From Rhizophagus clarus (Eukaryota; Glomeromycota; Glomeromycetes; Glomerales; Glomeraceae), in assembly GCA_015698045.1 (NCBI GenBank), contig BLAL01000069.1, positions 238,522 through 302,521 of the forward strand: a stretch of 64,000 bases of DNA, written 5' to 3'. How positions within the stretch are numbered: position 1 is the first letter of the stretch; each line of letters starts with the position of its first letter. The translations under genes and the position numbers were made by a program. Below are positions 1-12,059 of this stretch, in pieces. The notes beneath the pieces were generated by a model, which ran no database searches, was not told the DNA's origin, and saw nothing but the letters and a program-made list of their open reading frames with translations.

Positions 1-256
1 TTTATCGCTCTTTCGTTCACATCACAAACAACTTCGACAATATTTTTTTATCGCTTTTTTGTTCACATCACAAACAGCTTTGAAATATTTTTTATCGCTT
101 TTTCGTCACGTCACAAACAGCTTCGACAATATATTTTATCGCTTTTTCGTTCACATCACATCACATACAACTTGAACTTTGACAATATTTTTTATCATTT
201 TTTCGTTCACATCACATACAACTTCGACAGTATTTATCGCTTTTTGTTCACATCAC
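1..256. repeat. tandem repeat, unit about 50 bp
   Basis: Five to six imperfect copies of a unit with the words TTATCGCTTTTTCGTTCACA, CATCACAAACAACTTCGACA and a short AT tail. Copies differ by small insertions (a doubled ACATC, a CTTGAA insert) and by C/T changes. The array starts at or before the window edge. No coding potential is seen. Confidence 0.85.
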
Positions 257-475
257 TTTTCGGAAAAACTTACTTCCATAAGTATAATTTTGAATATGAT
301 ATCATTTATTAATATATATAGATTAATGATATATTTTAATTAATTGATTATTGATTGGTTGATAGCGATATAGTATAATTAATTAATATTTTTATTGTTC
401 ATTTTAATTAGGTGATTAACGAGGCTAATAATCAGATGATTCCAAATATGTATATAAGAGACTTTTATCTCTTGT

Positions 476-2890
476 TTGATCTTTAATAATACCATAATGA
501 AAAAATACAAATCTTTAAATTTAAACCCGATCTCTCAGGATGTCTCTGTTCCTCATCATAATAGATCTCAACAAGAATCAGATTCCCATTCCCATCGTCG
601 TCGATATCCTTATCATCATTCCCAATCAAGACATTCGCATAATCGTTTTCAATCAAAATATTCGCATCATCGTTCCCAATCCCAATGTCCTTATCATTGT
701 TCCTAATCTCGACATTCGTATCATCATTCCTAATTCCGACATTTGCATCATTGTTCCCAATCTTGACGTTCACATAATCATTCCCAATCTCAACATTCGT
801 ATCATCGTTCCCAATCCCGACGTTCGCATCATCGTTCCCAATCTTGATGTTTGCGTAATCATTCCCAATCTCAACATTCGCATCATCGTTCCCAATCCCA
901 ATGTTCGTATCATCATTCCCGATCTTGATATTCGCATAATCATTCCCAATCTTGACGTTCGCATAATCATTCCCAATCTCGACGTCCTTATAATCGTTCC
1001 CAATCTCATTCTCGTTCTCGTTCCCCTGGATACTGTCCTTGATCTCGCAATTCTCATCATCGATCCCACTATGTTCCTAATGATCAAATGATAATCCTCT
1101 CTTCTTCAGATTCATTCCCACAAAACAGAGGGAGATCATTAACGAAAAGTAATATTATTTTAAATTAGTGTTAATTATATTTCATATGACTTATACTGAT
1201 TTAATATTAAAAATTATAGGAACATCATCTCATATGTCTTCAACATTAAGTTCAACTGCTCCGGACCCAAATAGCAGTATTGCTGCTCTCACATGTTTAT
1301 TCTGGCTTAAATGTAAAAATTTTCGTGCTAAAATGATTTATATTAATTACTGACTTTTAATAGGTGACGCTAAAAGTAGGATTTGAAAGATGCAATCTCA
1401 AATCTCACGCAACGTTTAGAAAATCTATCTAAGGATACCAACTCTAATAAAACGTTGTCGCCTGTTTTTATGAGTAAGAAACAAAAACGTGAATTAGCAC
1501 TCATGTCAAAAAATTATAAGAAGACACTTCACGTAAATATACATCTTTATTAAAAATTTATCTTTATTAAATATAAATTGATATTTGATCATTTTAATGA
1601 TCTTTTATTAATAACTAGGATGAAGTGGTCCATATTTTAAATAATATAAATCCGTCGCTTCAATTTGACGTATCTAAAACTTACAGCAATCAGAAAAAAG
1701 CGATGAACAAGAAGCTTTTGCCGGCAGTAAAATCTGCAATGAACCCTTCCATTCAAGCATATGATGTAGAGATATTAAAAATCATTAAACAATTACATAA
1801 ATCACGCCGAGAGATGTGGAAATTGAAACAAGAAGGTAGAGCAGAAGAGCACATTAGAAGGCAACATATGAATTCAAGAAGTGAACAGATATAAATTTTA
1901 ATTATTCGAAATAAAATGTACACAATTAATTGATTTTAATTTACTGTACTTCATTAGAAGATGTTTCAGCATAAGAGAGGATTGCAACATATGATATCAA
2001 TATGAGATAACCTTTTATCTGAATGCCATCCTGAGAATTTGACTTGAGAGTCCTATATAAAAGATTGCAAGAAGGTGTTAAATACGTCAGATCTTCATTC
2101 AGATGAATAATCATCAGATGATAAAGAATTGGCGAAAGAAGAATATGATAAAAAATAAGATCAAACGATTAGCTAGCACCAATTCAATAATAAAAGTATA
2201 TGATAAAAAGTGGCGATCGTCTAAGGTATGTAAAGTTGTGATATTAATTAATTAATATAATATTTATACATAATAAATTACAAATTTTTATAGATTAAAC
2301 AAATCTTATCCTGGGTGGAAGAAATCAAGATAAGCATCGGAACAGGATTAAGTCGTAAACGTTACCACTCAGATGATATTGTTGATAATAAAAGTAAGCC
2401 CAATAAAGATATGCTGGGCTGATAGATTTCTTCAAGGTGGGTTGCACAAGAATCAGACGAAGATGACGATGATGAGGATAATAATGACGAACTAAATGAT
2501 GGCGATAACAATGTTGATGGTGGTGATAACGATGGCAATGTTGGTGGTGATAACGATGATGATAACGATGTTGGTGGTGGTAATAAAGATAACGATAACG
2601 ATGTTAGTGGTGGTAATAAAGATAATGATAACGATGTTAGTGGTGGTAATAAAGATAACGATAACGATATTGGTGGTGGTAATAAAGATAACGATATCAA
2701 TATCAATATCAAAAAGGATGACAACGGTAATAACAATGATGTTGTTAATGCTAGAAAGAATAGTTTGAATAGACCTTTTTACTTATTTGTGCCGGATAGT
2801 ATTAAGAAAGGAAGTACAACGTCAACTTCATCAAATACTAGCAAGCATTCGTCAAAGACTAGGAAGCGTTCAATATTTTCTTGTCATTAG
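476..2890 (+). pseudogene. decayed multi-exon gene: RS/SH-rich N-terminus, coiled coil, acidic repeat tail
   Basis: Family not recognised. Reading in frame order on the plus strand, there is a Ser/His/Arg-rich repeat region (about 540-1040, words such as SRRSHHRSQS). A stretch with a likely coiled coil follows (about 1385-1530, SNLTQRLENLSKD). Next is a conserved-looking block (1622-1880, with QLHKSRREMWKLKQEG), then fragments to 2400 including GLSRKRHYSDD. The end is an Asp/Asn/Gly tail of 11-residue repeats (2430-2760) closing with a Ser/Thr/Lys-rich stretch and TAG at 2888. Plausible GT..AG introns separate the blocks, for example acceptors before 1220, 1364 and 1621. Stops and frame changes occur inside the RS region and between 1960 and 2160, so it is not a working gene. 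The order coiled coil, globular block, acidic tail resembles the accessory gene at 46.36-47.76 kb, which hints at a transposon passenger; that link is inference. Confidence 0.55.
560..1018. repeat. 27-bp coding minisatellite
   Basis: About 15 copies of a 27-bp unit built on CATCATTCCCAATCTCGACA with a short variable part. Since 27 is a multiple of three, both strands stay open for long distances. The plus frame giving Ser/His/Arg repeats fits the flanking gene best; the Ile/Pro/Asn and Asn/Asp readings are shadows. Confidence 0.8.
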
Positions 2891-2917
2891 GTAATATATT
2901 TATACATAAATAATCGT

Positions 2918-3030
2918 ATAATATTAGTAATAATAACAATAATATTAGTAATAATAACAATAATATTAGTAATAATAACAATAATATAGTAATAATAACA
3001 ATAATATAGCAATAATATGTAGTATTGATA
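2918..3030. repeat. AT-rich microsatellite, about 21-bp unit
   Basis: Four to five copies of AATAATATTAGTAATAATAAC, losing a base in the later copies and grading into irregular AT repeats. It lies just past the end of the decayed gene. Confidence 0.8.
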
Positions 3031-3119
3031 TGATAATAATATAGTAGTAATAAATAATAAAAAAATTTATATATAAATAATATATTCTATAATTGTTCAT
3101 ATTAAACGTAATTAAAAAT

Positions 3120-3545
3120 CGAAATGAAAATAGAGACTCTGGTTAGTACGAAATAAAAACTGGCATTGGTTATTAGAAATTTGCTTATATCGATAATAAA
3201 ATTGTCATTCCTATTTGAAGATTAATATATGTCGGTGTTAAAATTGTCATTTTTTATTTGAACGATTATTGTATGTCAGTTTTAAAATTGGCATTTTTTT
3301 TGAGAGAAACGGCATTGGTTGTTTGACCGTTGACAGTCTGATTTTGGATGATTTATGGTAAGAATCGGTACGGAGATTTAAAAATCGGTGTTCCTATTTT
3401 TTTTTATCAAAAAAGGGAATTCCGATTTTTTGCTTTTTACGCCATAAAATCGGCGGGAAAAAGCCACAAATCAGACAAATAAAGCAAAATATCGGCAGTC
3501 TGATTTTTGACCGATTTTTACTTATTTGACGTGTGTATTACAAAT
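3120..3545. repeat. degenerate repeats with AAAATTGGCATT and AAAATCGG words
   Basis: The first half has three to four loose copies of a 50-60 bp unit containing TGTCAGTTTTAAAATTGGCA. The second half has inverted AAAATCGG / CCGATTTT words around 3375-3525 that could fold. No ORF is seen. It is probably a relic of a foldback element, but no clean ends or target duplication can be shown. Confidence 0.4.
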
Positions 3546-3721
3546 AATTATACAATTTAAAAGTTTATCTAATTAAAACTGTTTAAATTAATATATTTAT
3601 TATATCATATAATAAATTAAATATATATATTTACTTCATTTCAATTGTATTTAATTTAACAGATTTACATATGATTTATGATTAATAATGATAGTATTAT
3701 ATTTTTTTAATAGTTACTATA

Positions 3722-4564
3722 CAGTCAACTCTCTCTATAGTCACACATTTGGGACAGTCTATATTTGGTGACTATGATGAGATGTGACTATAAGCAATAA
3801 AATCTTATAATTAAATCAGTAATTTTGGCTAGAATTATAAATTATAATAATTTTAGTTAAATATTCACATCATAGTAATTTTGTCAATTTTATTCCAATT
3901 ATTATGATTTATAGCCATTAGATTCCTCTTGATGAGATGATTCCAACAAGCCTAAGATTATTAAAATCTGATCACTAGAACCTGTAATAATTAAAATACA
4001 GTCAAAATATTTAATGTTATGCGAATTTTACATATAAAAAATGCTGATCTGAACTTTAAAATCAAATTTCTCGATCAATATTAACCTGATCATTATAAAA
4101 TTATTACCATTGGCTTCCTCTTGACGAGACGAGTCTAATAAGCCTAAGATCATTAAAATCTAATTACTAGAACCCATAGTAATTAAAATACAGTCAAAAT
4201 ATTTAATATTACGCGAATTTTACATGTATAAAATGCTGATTTGGTCTTTAAAATTGAATTTCTTGGTCAATATTAATCCAATCATTATAAAATTACTACC
4301 ATCTGATTCCTTTCAATGAGATGAACCTAATGAGCTAAAGATCATTGAAATCTGATCATTAGATCATAGAATAATTATATTTTAATAAATATCTTTTTAT
4401 AATCACATATATATAAAATTTTTAAAAAAAGATGTGATAGTGACTATAGGTAGTTTGTGACTATAAATGATAGTTTTTATATATGAAAATTTAGGACACT
4501 TAACTAAGGTGACTATATAGGGTAATATGACTATAACGGAGGTGACTATAAAGGGAGTTGACTG
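3722..4564. mobile_element. pogo-type MITE, copy 1 (843 bp)
   Basis: A non-autonomous DNA element with terminal inverted repeats that begin CAGTCAACTC and end GAGTTGACTG, flanked on both sides by TA (3720-3721 and 4565-4566). CAGT ends with a TA target duplication are typical of pogo/Tigger members of the Tc1/mariner superfamily. Subterminal words CTATAGTCAC and GTGACTATA recur near both ends. The interior holds two copies of a roughly 190-bp tandem repeat carrying TAAGATCATTAAAATCTGAT and ACAGTCAAAATATTTAAT. It has no coding capacity, so it would depend on a transposase elsewhere. A sister copy with three internal repeats lies at 27311-28351. Confidence 0.92.
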
Positions 4565-4729
4565 TATGTAATTATGATATTTTTTTTATTTTATGCAAAA
4601 TTTTATAACTTAAAAAAAATTTTATATGATAAATAAACTTTAATAAATATTAGTTAATAATAAAAGTTATAATTTAAAAATAGCAAAATACTTATAATTT
4701 TGTGTAGATCTTTATAATTTTTATATTAG

Positions 4730-5045
4730 ATATCTGGAATTTTATACAAATCCTTTTTATATAAATTTTTAAAAAATTTTTTTTAAAAAAAATTTTCTAT
4801 CAGATATTTTATATAAATTGTTTTCATATAAATTCTTAAAAAAGTTTTTTATTAAAGATATTTTACATAAATTCTTTCTATATGAACTCAAAAAATTTTT
4901 CAAAAAAAAATTTTTATCAGATATTTTATACAAGCTCTTTTTATATAAACTCTAGAAAATCTTTATTAAAATATCCTATATAAATCTTAAAAAATTTTTT
5001 AAAAAAAATTTTTTACCAGAATTTAAAAAGTTTTAAAAAACTATT
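4730..5045. repeat. degenerate copy of the TTTTCTATCAGATAT satellite
   Basis: Five to six AT-decayed units with the word order AAAATTTT-CTATCAGATAT, TATACAAA, CTTTTTATATAAA, CTCTAGAAAAT. They match the unit of the large array at 15.96-18.24 kb, with most C/G positions replaced by A/T, suggesting an old outlier of that family. Confidence 0.7.
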
Positions 5046-5916
5046 ACTGATATATACTTTTATATAATTTTATATTTAAAATACATATATATCAATTAAT
5101 CTTTAATCATCATAAATCTATTTTTTCAAAAAAGGGGGTGAACATACAAGCCACAGTTAAATCGGTATAATTTAAATGTACAATGATTGTAAAATTTATA
5201 ATAGGTATTTAAAATTTGTAAAATATTAAAAAATTTAACTATATTTGAAATCGGTTAACTTCACACTATTAGGGTTTTTGTCTACTTACCGTATTTGATT
5301 TTATCCTAATATTTTAACAGGTAAAATGAACAAAATTGGTTTAATCTGAATAATCTAAATAGAAAAGTTCCGATCCTATATTCAAATAACATGCAATAGT
5401 TTCATCACCATTACTTTTGCTGGGAGTGGAAACTATATAGTGATTAGGTTGATACCAATATTTCGTACTAAAGAATTTATCTTCTAGGTCAATTACTCTA
5501 AAAAAGAAGCATTTTCTAAACAATGAGTAAATTAATTAATACTACCATTTGCCCATTTGTTCTGGCAAAAATACTTCAAATAGTCTTATTCTTGTAAAAA
5601 TCGGACCAAAATTAATATTTTGAAACTTCCGCGCAATAACAAATTCCTATATAAATATTTGACGCCATTTTTAAATTACCCGCATATTATTATTTATTTG
5701 TCACATCGCGTGAATTGTGTCGATTATGTCATTTATAGTAGAATTCAGAATTTTATATTACTAAGAATTATCTATCCATGATTTATTATTTTCTCTATTA
5801 ATTTATTTCGAAAAAATGCTTTAATAATTATAAATTAGGTAATTATTGAAATAAATCTTGTCCTCTGTATGTGAATAAAATGAATTGAATGTATACGTTA
5901 TTTAAACTCTTAACAG
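5046..5916. other. intergenic, no supported gene
   Basis: AT-rich, without a convincing gene. A 60-codon minus-strand ORF at 5341-5523 has no recognisable motif and no splice-linked neighbours. The stretch just before 5917 has a possible intron (donor GTAATT near 5838, acceptor CTTAACAG ending 5916) but no coding exon upstream that I can support. Confidence 0.5.
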
Positions 5917-5988
5917 ATGCCAAAAAGAAATCATAAGAGAATGAGAAAAAGGAAGACACGTGTTAGTCGATTAAAACCGACAAAGTGA
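5917..5988 (+). CDS. possible last exon or micro-ORF of a small very basic protein
   Basis: A 23-codon reading frame starting at an ATG directly after an acceptor-like CTTAACAG and ending TGA. It contains the very basic run KRMRKRKTRVSRLKPTK. The composition is typical of ribosomal-protein or nucleic-acid-binding tails, and the local sequence is less AT-biased than its surroundings. It would be convergent with the DDT/WHIM gene, whose stop lies 270 bp downstream on the other strand. No family is recognised. It could equally be a chance ORF. Confidence 0.25.
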   Translation: MPKRNHKRMRKRKTRVSRLKPTK

Positions 5989-6258
5989 ATAAGGTTTACA
6001 TGAATGATCGGATATTCGGACTATGTAATTTTTTTTTTTTTTTTTTTTGATTTCCATTGAATATATTGTTTTTAATTGATTTTTTTTTTTAAAAAAAAAA
6101 AATCACATGAAGGAACACGCAAGTAGAATGAAGTATATATGCAGAAAAAAAAGATTTTAGAATATGCAAGAAAAAATGTTAATTTTAAAAATACTACAAG
6201 TAAAAAACAAAAAAAAAAAAAAAAAAAAAAATTATAAAGAGGACCGAGGAGAGCGAAT

Positions 6259-7926
6259 TTAGATGTCTTCATCCATAGCATCGCTGCCAGGATCTGATAA
6301 GTCAGTTCCAGCTTCAGAACCGAAAACTTCTCTAAATTCAGGCGATTCATAATCTGCCCGAAAAAAGATGGAGTTGGTAGTTGCAGCTGAACCAACAGAA
6401 ACGACAGATGTCGTTCTACTCATCCGAGCTCCGTTTGAGACAGAGCTAAGGTCTGTTGAGGCCTTACTCTTTTTGCTCGACTTTGTCGAGCTGGACGACC
6501 TCGTTCCATTGTCAGAATCATGATCCTGTGCGACTTCCTCGTATTTCCTTTTTTCAACTCCGCGAACGGTCCGTGACCGCGTTGCGTAATGACTAGTTGT
6601 AGGCGTGACTTCATCTTGGAGGCTCAATGAACCTCGTCTTGATACGCTTGCGCCGGAGGATGCCGAAGATTCGGCATAATTAATTCGAGTGGCCCGGCGC
6701 GTACCACTTCTTGTGCGGCTAGCAACTATTTCAGAGTTTGCGTGCAGCAATGCAACTCGTTGTGCCAATTTTTCTTGACGTGCCTTTCGTGCGTCGCGTT
6801 TTTCTTTGAGCTAATAAAGATATGAAGATTATATATGCTGATAATAGCAATTAGCAATAAAATTATAAATTAACCGATTATTTACCTGAATTGTTTTTTT
6901 GACTTCAGGTAGCAATTCTTCGACCAATCTTTTATAAAGATCTTTGTCGAGCTTCGCGGATGGCTTGATCTCTTTCGGGTTGTTGATATAATTTTCTATG
7001 TCTTCAACAGTTGTCGTTATCGCCTCCCAGATTATTTTAGCTTGTTTACTTTTACCTTTGCCCTTTAGAATTGTTTCTCGGTAAAGCCTTGCTCCACCTA
7101 TATATTATTAATGGAAAATTTTATAACACCAATCAATCAATTAGCAACGTTAATTATAACTTTGATTAGAAATCAATTTAACAAAGTATTACTTACAACC
7201 AAAATAATAATATTTTCTTCCTCTTCGATCGACACCATATGGCTTTACCTCAAAGGCATTCTCCTCATTCCTTTTTCCGTTTCTATATTCAAATTCAACC
7301 ATTTTATGAATTGTAGGATTATCTTGGAGTTGCCATGTAATAAGTTTATTCAATATCAGCACCTAAGGAAAGGAGAAATTTATACTCAATTGGATTTATC
7401 ATTACAACATGCGATAATAATATATACCTTATCCTCGACGTTGAGTTCATAGTAGCTTTTGACTCTGCGGAGTGGATTAAAGTCTTTATAGAACTGATAT
7501 CCTTTTTTAATTTTCTGATCGATCGTATCTGAGAGCAATTTTTGCCACCGCGACCGTCTTTGTGAATAAAAGAAATATTTATATCAATAACTCGTAAAGA
7601 AAAAAACTAAAACAGAATATTATACTTACTCGATTATCTTCTTGCGATTAAGACAACAGTTATTAAGGAAAATGCAATGTAAATTCTCGATCAGGTCATT
7701 CTCATACTCGGCCGCTATAGATCGTTCCAACTCCTAGACAAGCAAAAAATTAAAAATTTTATAGTCTCAAATCAAAGATTGCTAATATTACCTCTGGCCA
7801 GAATTCAATTCCTTTCAAAACAGACTTAAATTTATCACAGAAAGCGACAATAAAGCAAGTTTCTTTCATAGAACGAACTTTTAACTCGTTTTCCGTGGTC
7901 GTGTTAGTTTCAGAAGTTGTAGACAT
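6259..7926 (-). CDS. DDT/WHIM-domain chromatin protein (six exons, 432 aa)
   Basis: Minus strand; exons 7926-7792, 7733-7630, 7557-7428, 7362-7197, 7097-6886 and 6810-6259. All junctions are GT..AG and keep one frame to TAA. Start: ATG at 7926; the frame extends upstream without an ATG. The N-terminal 130 residues (FKSVLKGIEFWPE, ENDLIENLHCIFL) read like a DDT-type helical domain. Residues about 170-190 contain GVDRRGRKYYYFG followed by ARLYRE, the signature of WHIM-motif proteins of imitation-switch and CECR2-like remodelling factors, in which it contacts linker DNA and partner subunits. The C-terminal 180 residues are Ser/Arg-rich, low complexity and end in an acidic DAMDEDI. No break is seen. 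Likely nuclear, part of a chromatin complex; the partner is unknown. Base composition is clearly richer in GC than the flanks, as expected for a gene under selection. Confidence 0.88.
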
Positions 7927-10730
7927 TGTAGATAATACTGATATCGTTGTGTACAAAAGTAAAATAAACTAACTTCATATGAAGTTATACAATATTTAAA
8001 ATGAAAGAAGTATGCGAAAAAAGGTATTTATAATATACCGCTCACGATTATTTGTAATAAAATCTTATTAAGTTGCTCGAAAAGATTGAAATTAGTTGAT
8101 CAAAAATTTATCAACTTTTGCGATTTATTTGTGAATCCAGTATAATACAAGGAACGCGACGCAGCTTTTGATATCCAATCATTTATTTATTTTTTTAAAT
8201 ACTTATTCAGTCTTTTAAATCAATATTAACAATTTGAATTAGTAAAATTAAGTTTAGTAAAATTAAGTTTAATAATAAAAACTAATCTGGTAAAACTTTA
8301 TTTTATATATTATATTAATATCTAATATAATAAAAACATATTATTTTTTAATTTTTATAATGTATTTATAAAAAAGTATGTAAATTTATTTATAAAGTTT
8401 ATATTGCAAAAAAAATTTTTAATTTCACATTTTTTTTTAATTTTCATTATGAAAACCTTAAAATATGTGTATTTTTAATTAATCAAACATTTTAAAACCA
8501 TTAGTAAGCTTTTTATTATGATGATATAAAATAATTATATTCATAATGTTTAACATGATATAAAAATTTTTCTTTCAATAATGATTTTTTTTGTTTATTT
8601 TAAAGCCCAGATCTTAAATTCTAATAAGAATTTTTGTTTGTTTTTGATGCAGTATATTAAGGAAATAATAATACAAAAAAAAGAAAAAAATGTTACAAGT
8701 TATTTCTTAATTTATTTAGAAAGGAGTGAAATAATTTTAAAAATAGTATAGTTATTGATAGCAAGATTATTAATGATAATAGTATGCAAAATAAAATTGA
8801 AACATATTTTGAAACAGAAAAGGTCAAATCCAATATTTATTAAATAATAAAGTATATGTATTTTTAATTTCTCTTTCTGAAAATAAAAAAAAATTCATAA
8901 CTTTATTATAAAATTTATGTGTTATATTAAAAAAACTGGCCACCATTACTTTTGTCTAAGTCTGTAAGTAAAAAATTAAAATAACTTTAAGGACTAGTCA
9001 AAAGAATGGTTCAGTTTAGTTTTAGTTAAAAAACTGATTTTTTAAAACTGAATTAAACTGGACTAAACTAATTTAACCCTAATTTAAATTATATTTAAAT
9101 TGAATTTTAAATATAATTTAAATGTATTTTTTATATATTTAGAACATTTTTAAAATGTATTTAAATTTTAATTTAAGTTTTAAGTAAATAAAAAATATAC
9201 TTATATTATACTTATTTTTAATTTTTTTTTTAAGTTAAAAAACATGTTGAGAGTTTTATTAATAAAATATATTTAAAAATATATTATTAATTATTAGAAC
9301 TTACCTATTCCCTACTGGGTTATAGATAGGATCCTAAACATCTCTCATTTAGGTTAAATATAATATATAATAAAATTTTCAATTTAGAATATCTTGGTTA
9401 ATATTAATGTTATCAAAATAAATTTTATATCATTAGATTTGTCTTATTGAGACAAATCCAATAATATAAATTTTATTAAAATCCAATTAGTAGATTTTTT
9501 AAATACAGGAGTATGTAGGATATAAAATTTTTAAAAATACCTTTAAAATAAGCAATTTTTTAAAAATTTTATATGATCAATAAGCAAACTCAATCTCTAA
9601 CCTATTTATATATAATTCAGGATCTTTTATAGATATGTTTCATAATTACTATACCTATAGCTTACTTTCATATAATATAGTAGGAAATCTATTTATAGAA
9701 TTATTTAAGAAATAAAAGAAATGAAAAATAAAAGAAAAATTCTACAACCTAATGAAACAAAAAACACTATATGAAGTGAATGCAAAACATAATAAAAAGT
9801 TAGCAAAAATTTCATTCTGTCCAAATTAAATTAAATACAGTATTTCAACAATACCTTTAGTCCAATTAATAAATATTTTATATCCAATTTGAAGAACTGG
9901 TTAGTTCTTGATTAATAAATCTTCTTGTTAGAATAACCAAATTTGGAGTTTCATTTTAGTTGTTATTGTAATTATTAATACTAAAATCCAAAGAAATATT
10001 ATTAAATCTAAAAGTATTCTTATCATAAAAAAATTTGTCCACTTTGCTAAATTTAGCAAATTTATAGTATTTCTTAAAGTTAGAAGTGGAATAATAGTAC
10101 CAAAAACTTTTGAGTTATTTCAGAACTATGGGTTATTAATTTTAATAGAAATATTATTTCAAATGTTAAAACAATCAATGAGTTTGTAAATTTCATCCAC
10201 TTCTTTATCTATTTTATATGATTTGAAACCACTATCTATTAAAAACTAGTATAGTTTGCCATTTGGAAAAAAGAAAGCATCTGTTATATCATTTAGAATA
10301 TTATAAATAATAGTTTAAAATTTCTCATATTATTTCTTTTTGAAAGATTTCAGGAATCAGAAAACCATCAAATAGAAATTCCTTCCAAATTGATAGTTCA
10401 GTTTTCTTCATTATAATATTTAAGACACTCATTAGGAATTAGTTTAATCCTAGAAAATAAATATTTTTTATGTATTCTGGTATTAACTAAAACTATCTTA
10501 TCCTATTTCTAAAAATTTGCAAGTTGAGTAGAATTCCAAATAATATATAAATATGTTAGATTTAAGTTTGCTTAATAATCATATAAAAAAAAATTTATGT
10601 AAGATTTTTATTTGCTTATTTTAATATAAAATTTTTAGTTAGTTAGATATTTAAATACGTAATAAAACTTATTTTTATTTCAGCTTAGTAATTATATTGT
10701 ATAGTAAAACTCTTTATTTATATAATAAAG

Positions 10731-10766
<36 letters not shown>

Positions 10767-11567
10767 TTTATACATATATCAAAAAAATTTTTTTTGTAAA
10801 AATTTTTTTAAACTGAATTTTATAAACACAATATTGTATTTAATATTTATAAAAAAAATCATATTTTTATAATAATATTCTCATATTCTTATTTTTTATT
10901 TACTAATTTTACTTAAATATAAAATGAATTTTGAATAAATAAAATTATCTTTTTATATTTAAATAAGTTGTTTAGCAGTATAAAAAGTATTTATATCTTA
11001 ATTTTTATGAATCTAAGTATGATATTTGTGAAGATAATTATATTTTTTAAATAGTACTAACTCTAAAAAACATATGCACCGATCCTTGGAATTAGCTTAA
11101 ATTAAGAATTTTTAATAAAAAATTAGTAAACAGTGCAAAATACGATTGTGTTACACATTCATCTTATCAATCTTATGTAGAATAATCGGAAAATAAAAAA
11201 ATTTTTTACAACTCATACTTAAAAATTAAAATAATAATAACTTTTTATAACCCATCAACTATTTTAAGAATCCATCACTTTTTACACCAGTTGCAAATAA
11301 AAGTTTTATGAATACAATTGTAATTATTTGCAGTTAATAGTATTATTTATTCTTCAAAAGCTTTTTATTGATGTAAAATAATTAAATAAAGCAGCAAAAA
11401 TAACTGGGTTTCGTATAAATTTGCCATCATATTTAAAGAATTTTGAAAATAATGAAATAACCAAAATTTTCATTATCTTTTAATAATTTTTAATTTTAAA
11501 AATTGTTTTTAAAATATGGAGACAAAGAATCTTCCTTTATATCATTTACTGACGATGATTTTAAAAT
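7927..11567. other. long AT-rich intergenic stretch
   Basis: No supported gene in 3.6 kb. It contains A/T homopolymers, a (TA)n run at 10736-10760 and a block at about 9370-9500. In that block the words TTGGTTAATATTAATG, ATCATTAGATTTGTCT and CCAATAATATAAATTTTATT echo the internal repeat of the pogo-type MITEs. A Gln/Thr-poor decayed reading near 8745-8840 was too weak to call. The first 200 bp upstream of 7926 should hold the DDT/WHIM gene promoter, but no distinct element is visible. Confidence 0.6.
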
Positions 11568-11840
11568 TCATTTAACCGACATTGAAATCTCATAATATTT
11601 AAATCCACCAGTACGAAAGCTTTGACTTTTAAATAGATGATCGTTGTTACAGAGCCTTGCGAATGCCGCCTTTCTACAAAAACAATATACCTGTATCCCA
11701 ATAAGCCCAGAGAACTCATCACTTACAAAAATTAAAAAAGAAGAAACGTTAGAATATTTCTTAAAGTCAATTCCGATATTCTTCCCAAAGAAACAACATA
11801 CCCGTGTCTTAAGGAATTCCATTTGCTGCAGATAAGTCAT
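11568..11840 (-). CDS. unidentified 90-codon ORF
   Basis: A Cys/Phe-rich reading frame of 90 codons with ATG at 11840 and stop at 11568. It includes VCCFFGKNIGIDFKKY and FCRKAAFARLCNND. The local sequence is less AT-biased than the surrounding kilobases, which argues mildly for past coding. I recognise no family, see no flanking exons and no promoter. It may be a leftover exon of a decayed gene. Confidence 0.25.
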   Translation of the reverse strand: MTYLQQMEFLKTRVCCFFGKNIGIDFKKYSNVSSFLIFVSDEFSGLIGIQVYCFCRKAAFARLCNNDHLFKSQSFRTGGFKYYEISMSVK

Positions 11841-12059
11841 ATTATGATCGATATACTTTTATTTTATTTTACATTCAGTAAAACTCGGTAAAACAGAATA
11901 GTAAAAGTTATATCATTAGATTCAGAACACCAATGGTCCTATGATCATTAAATAAAAGGATAATTTTTTTTTAAATACACAATATATGAAAGGCACATAA
12001 TGCTTTTATAAAAATTATTTAACAAATCGGTTTAATAATGTCAAAATATTAAATTGTGA

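Noticed and set aside
5341-5523. 60-codon minus ORF as a gene
   Set aside because: No motif, no splice-linked exon, length within chance for the region.
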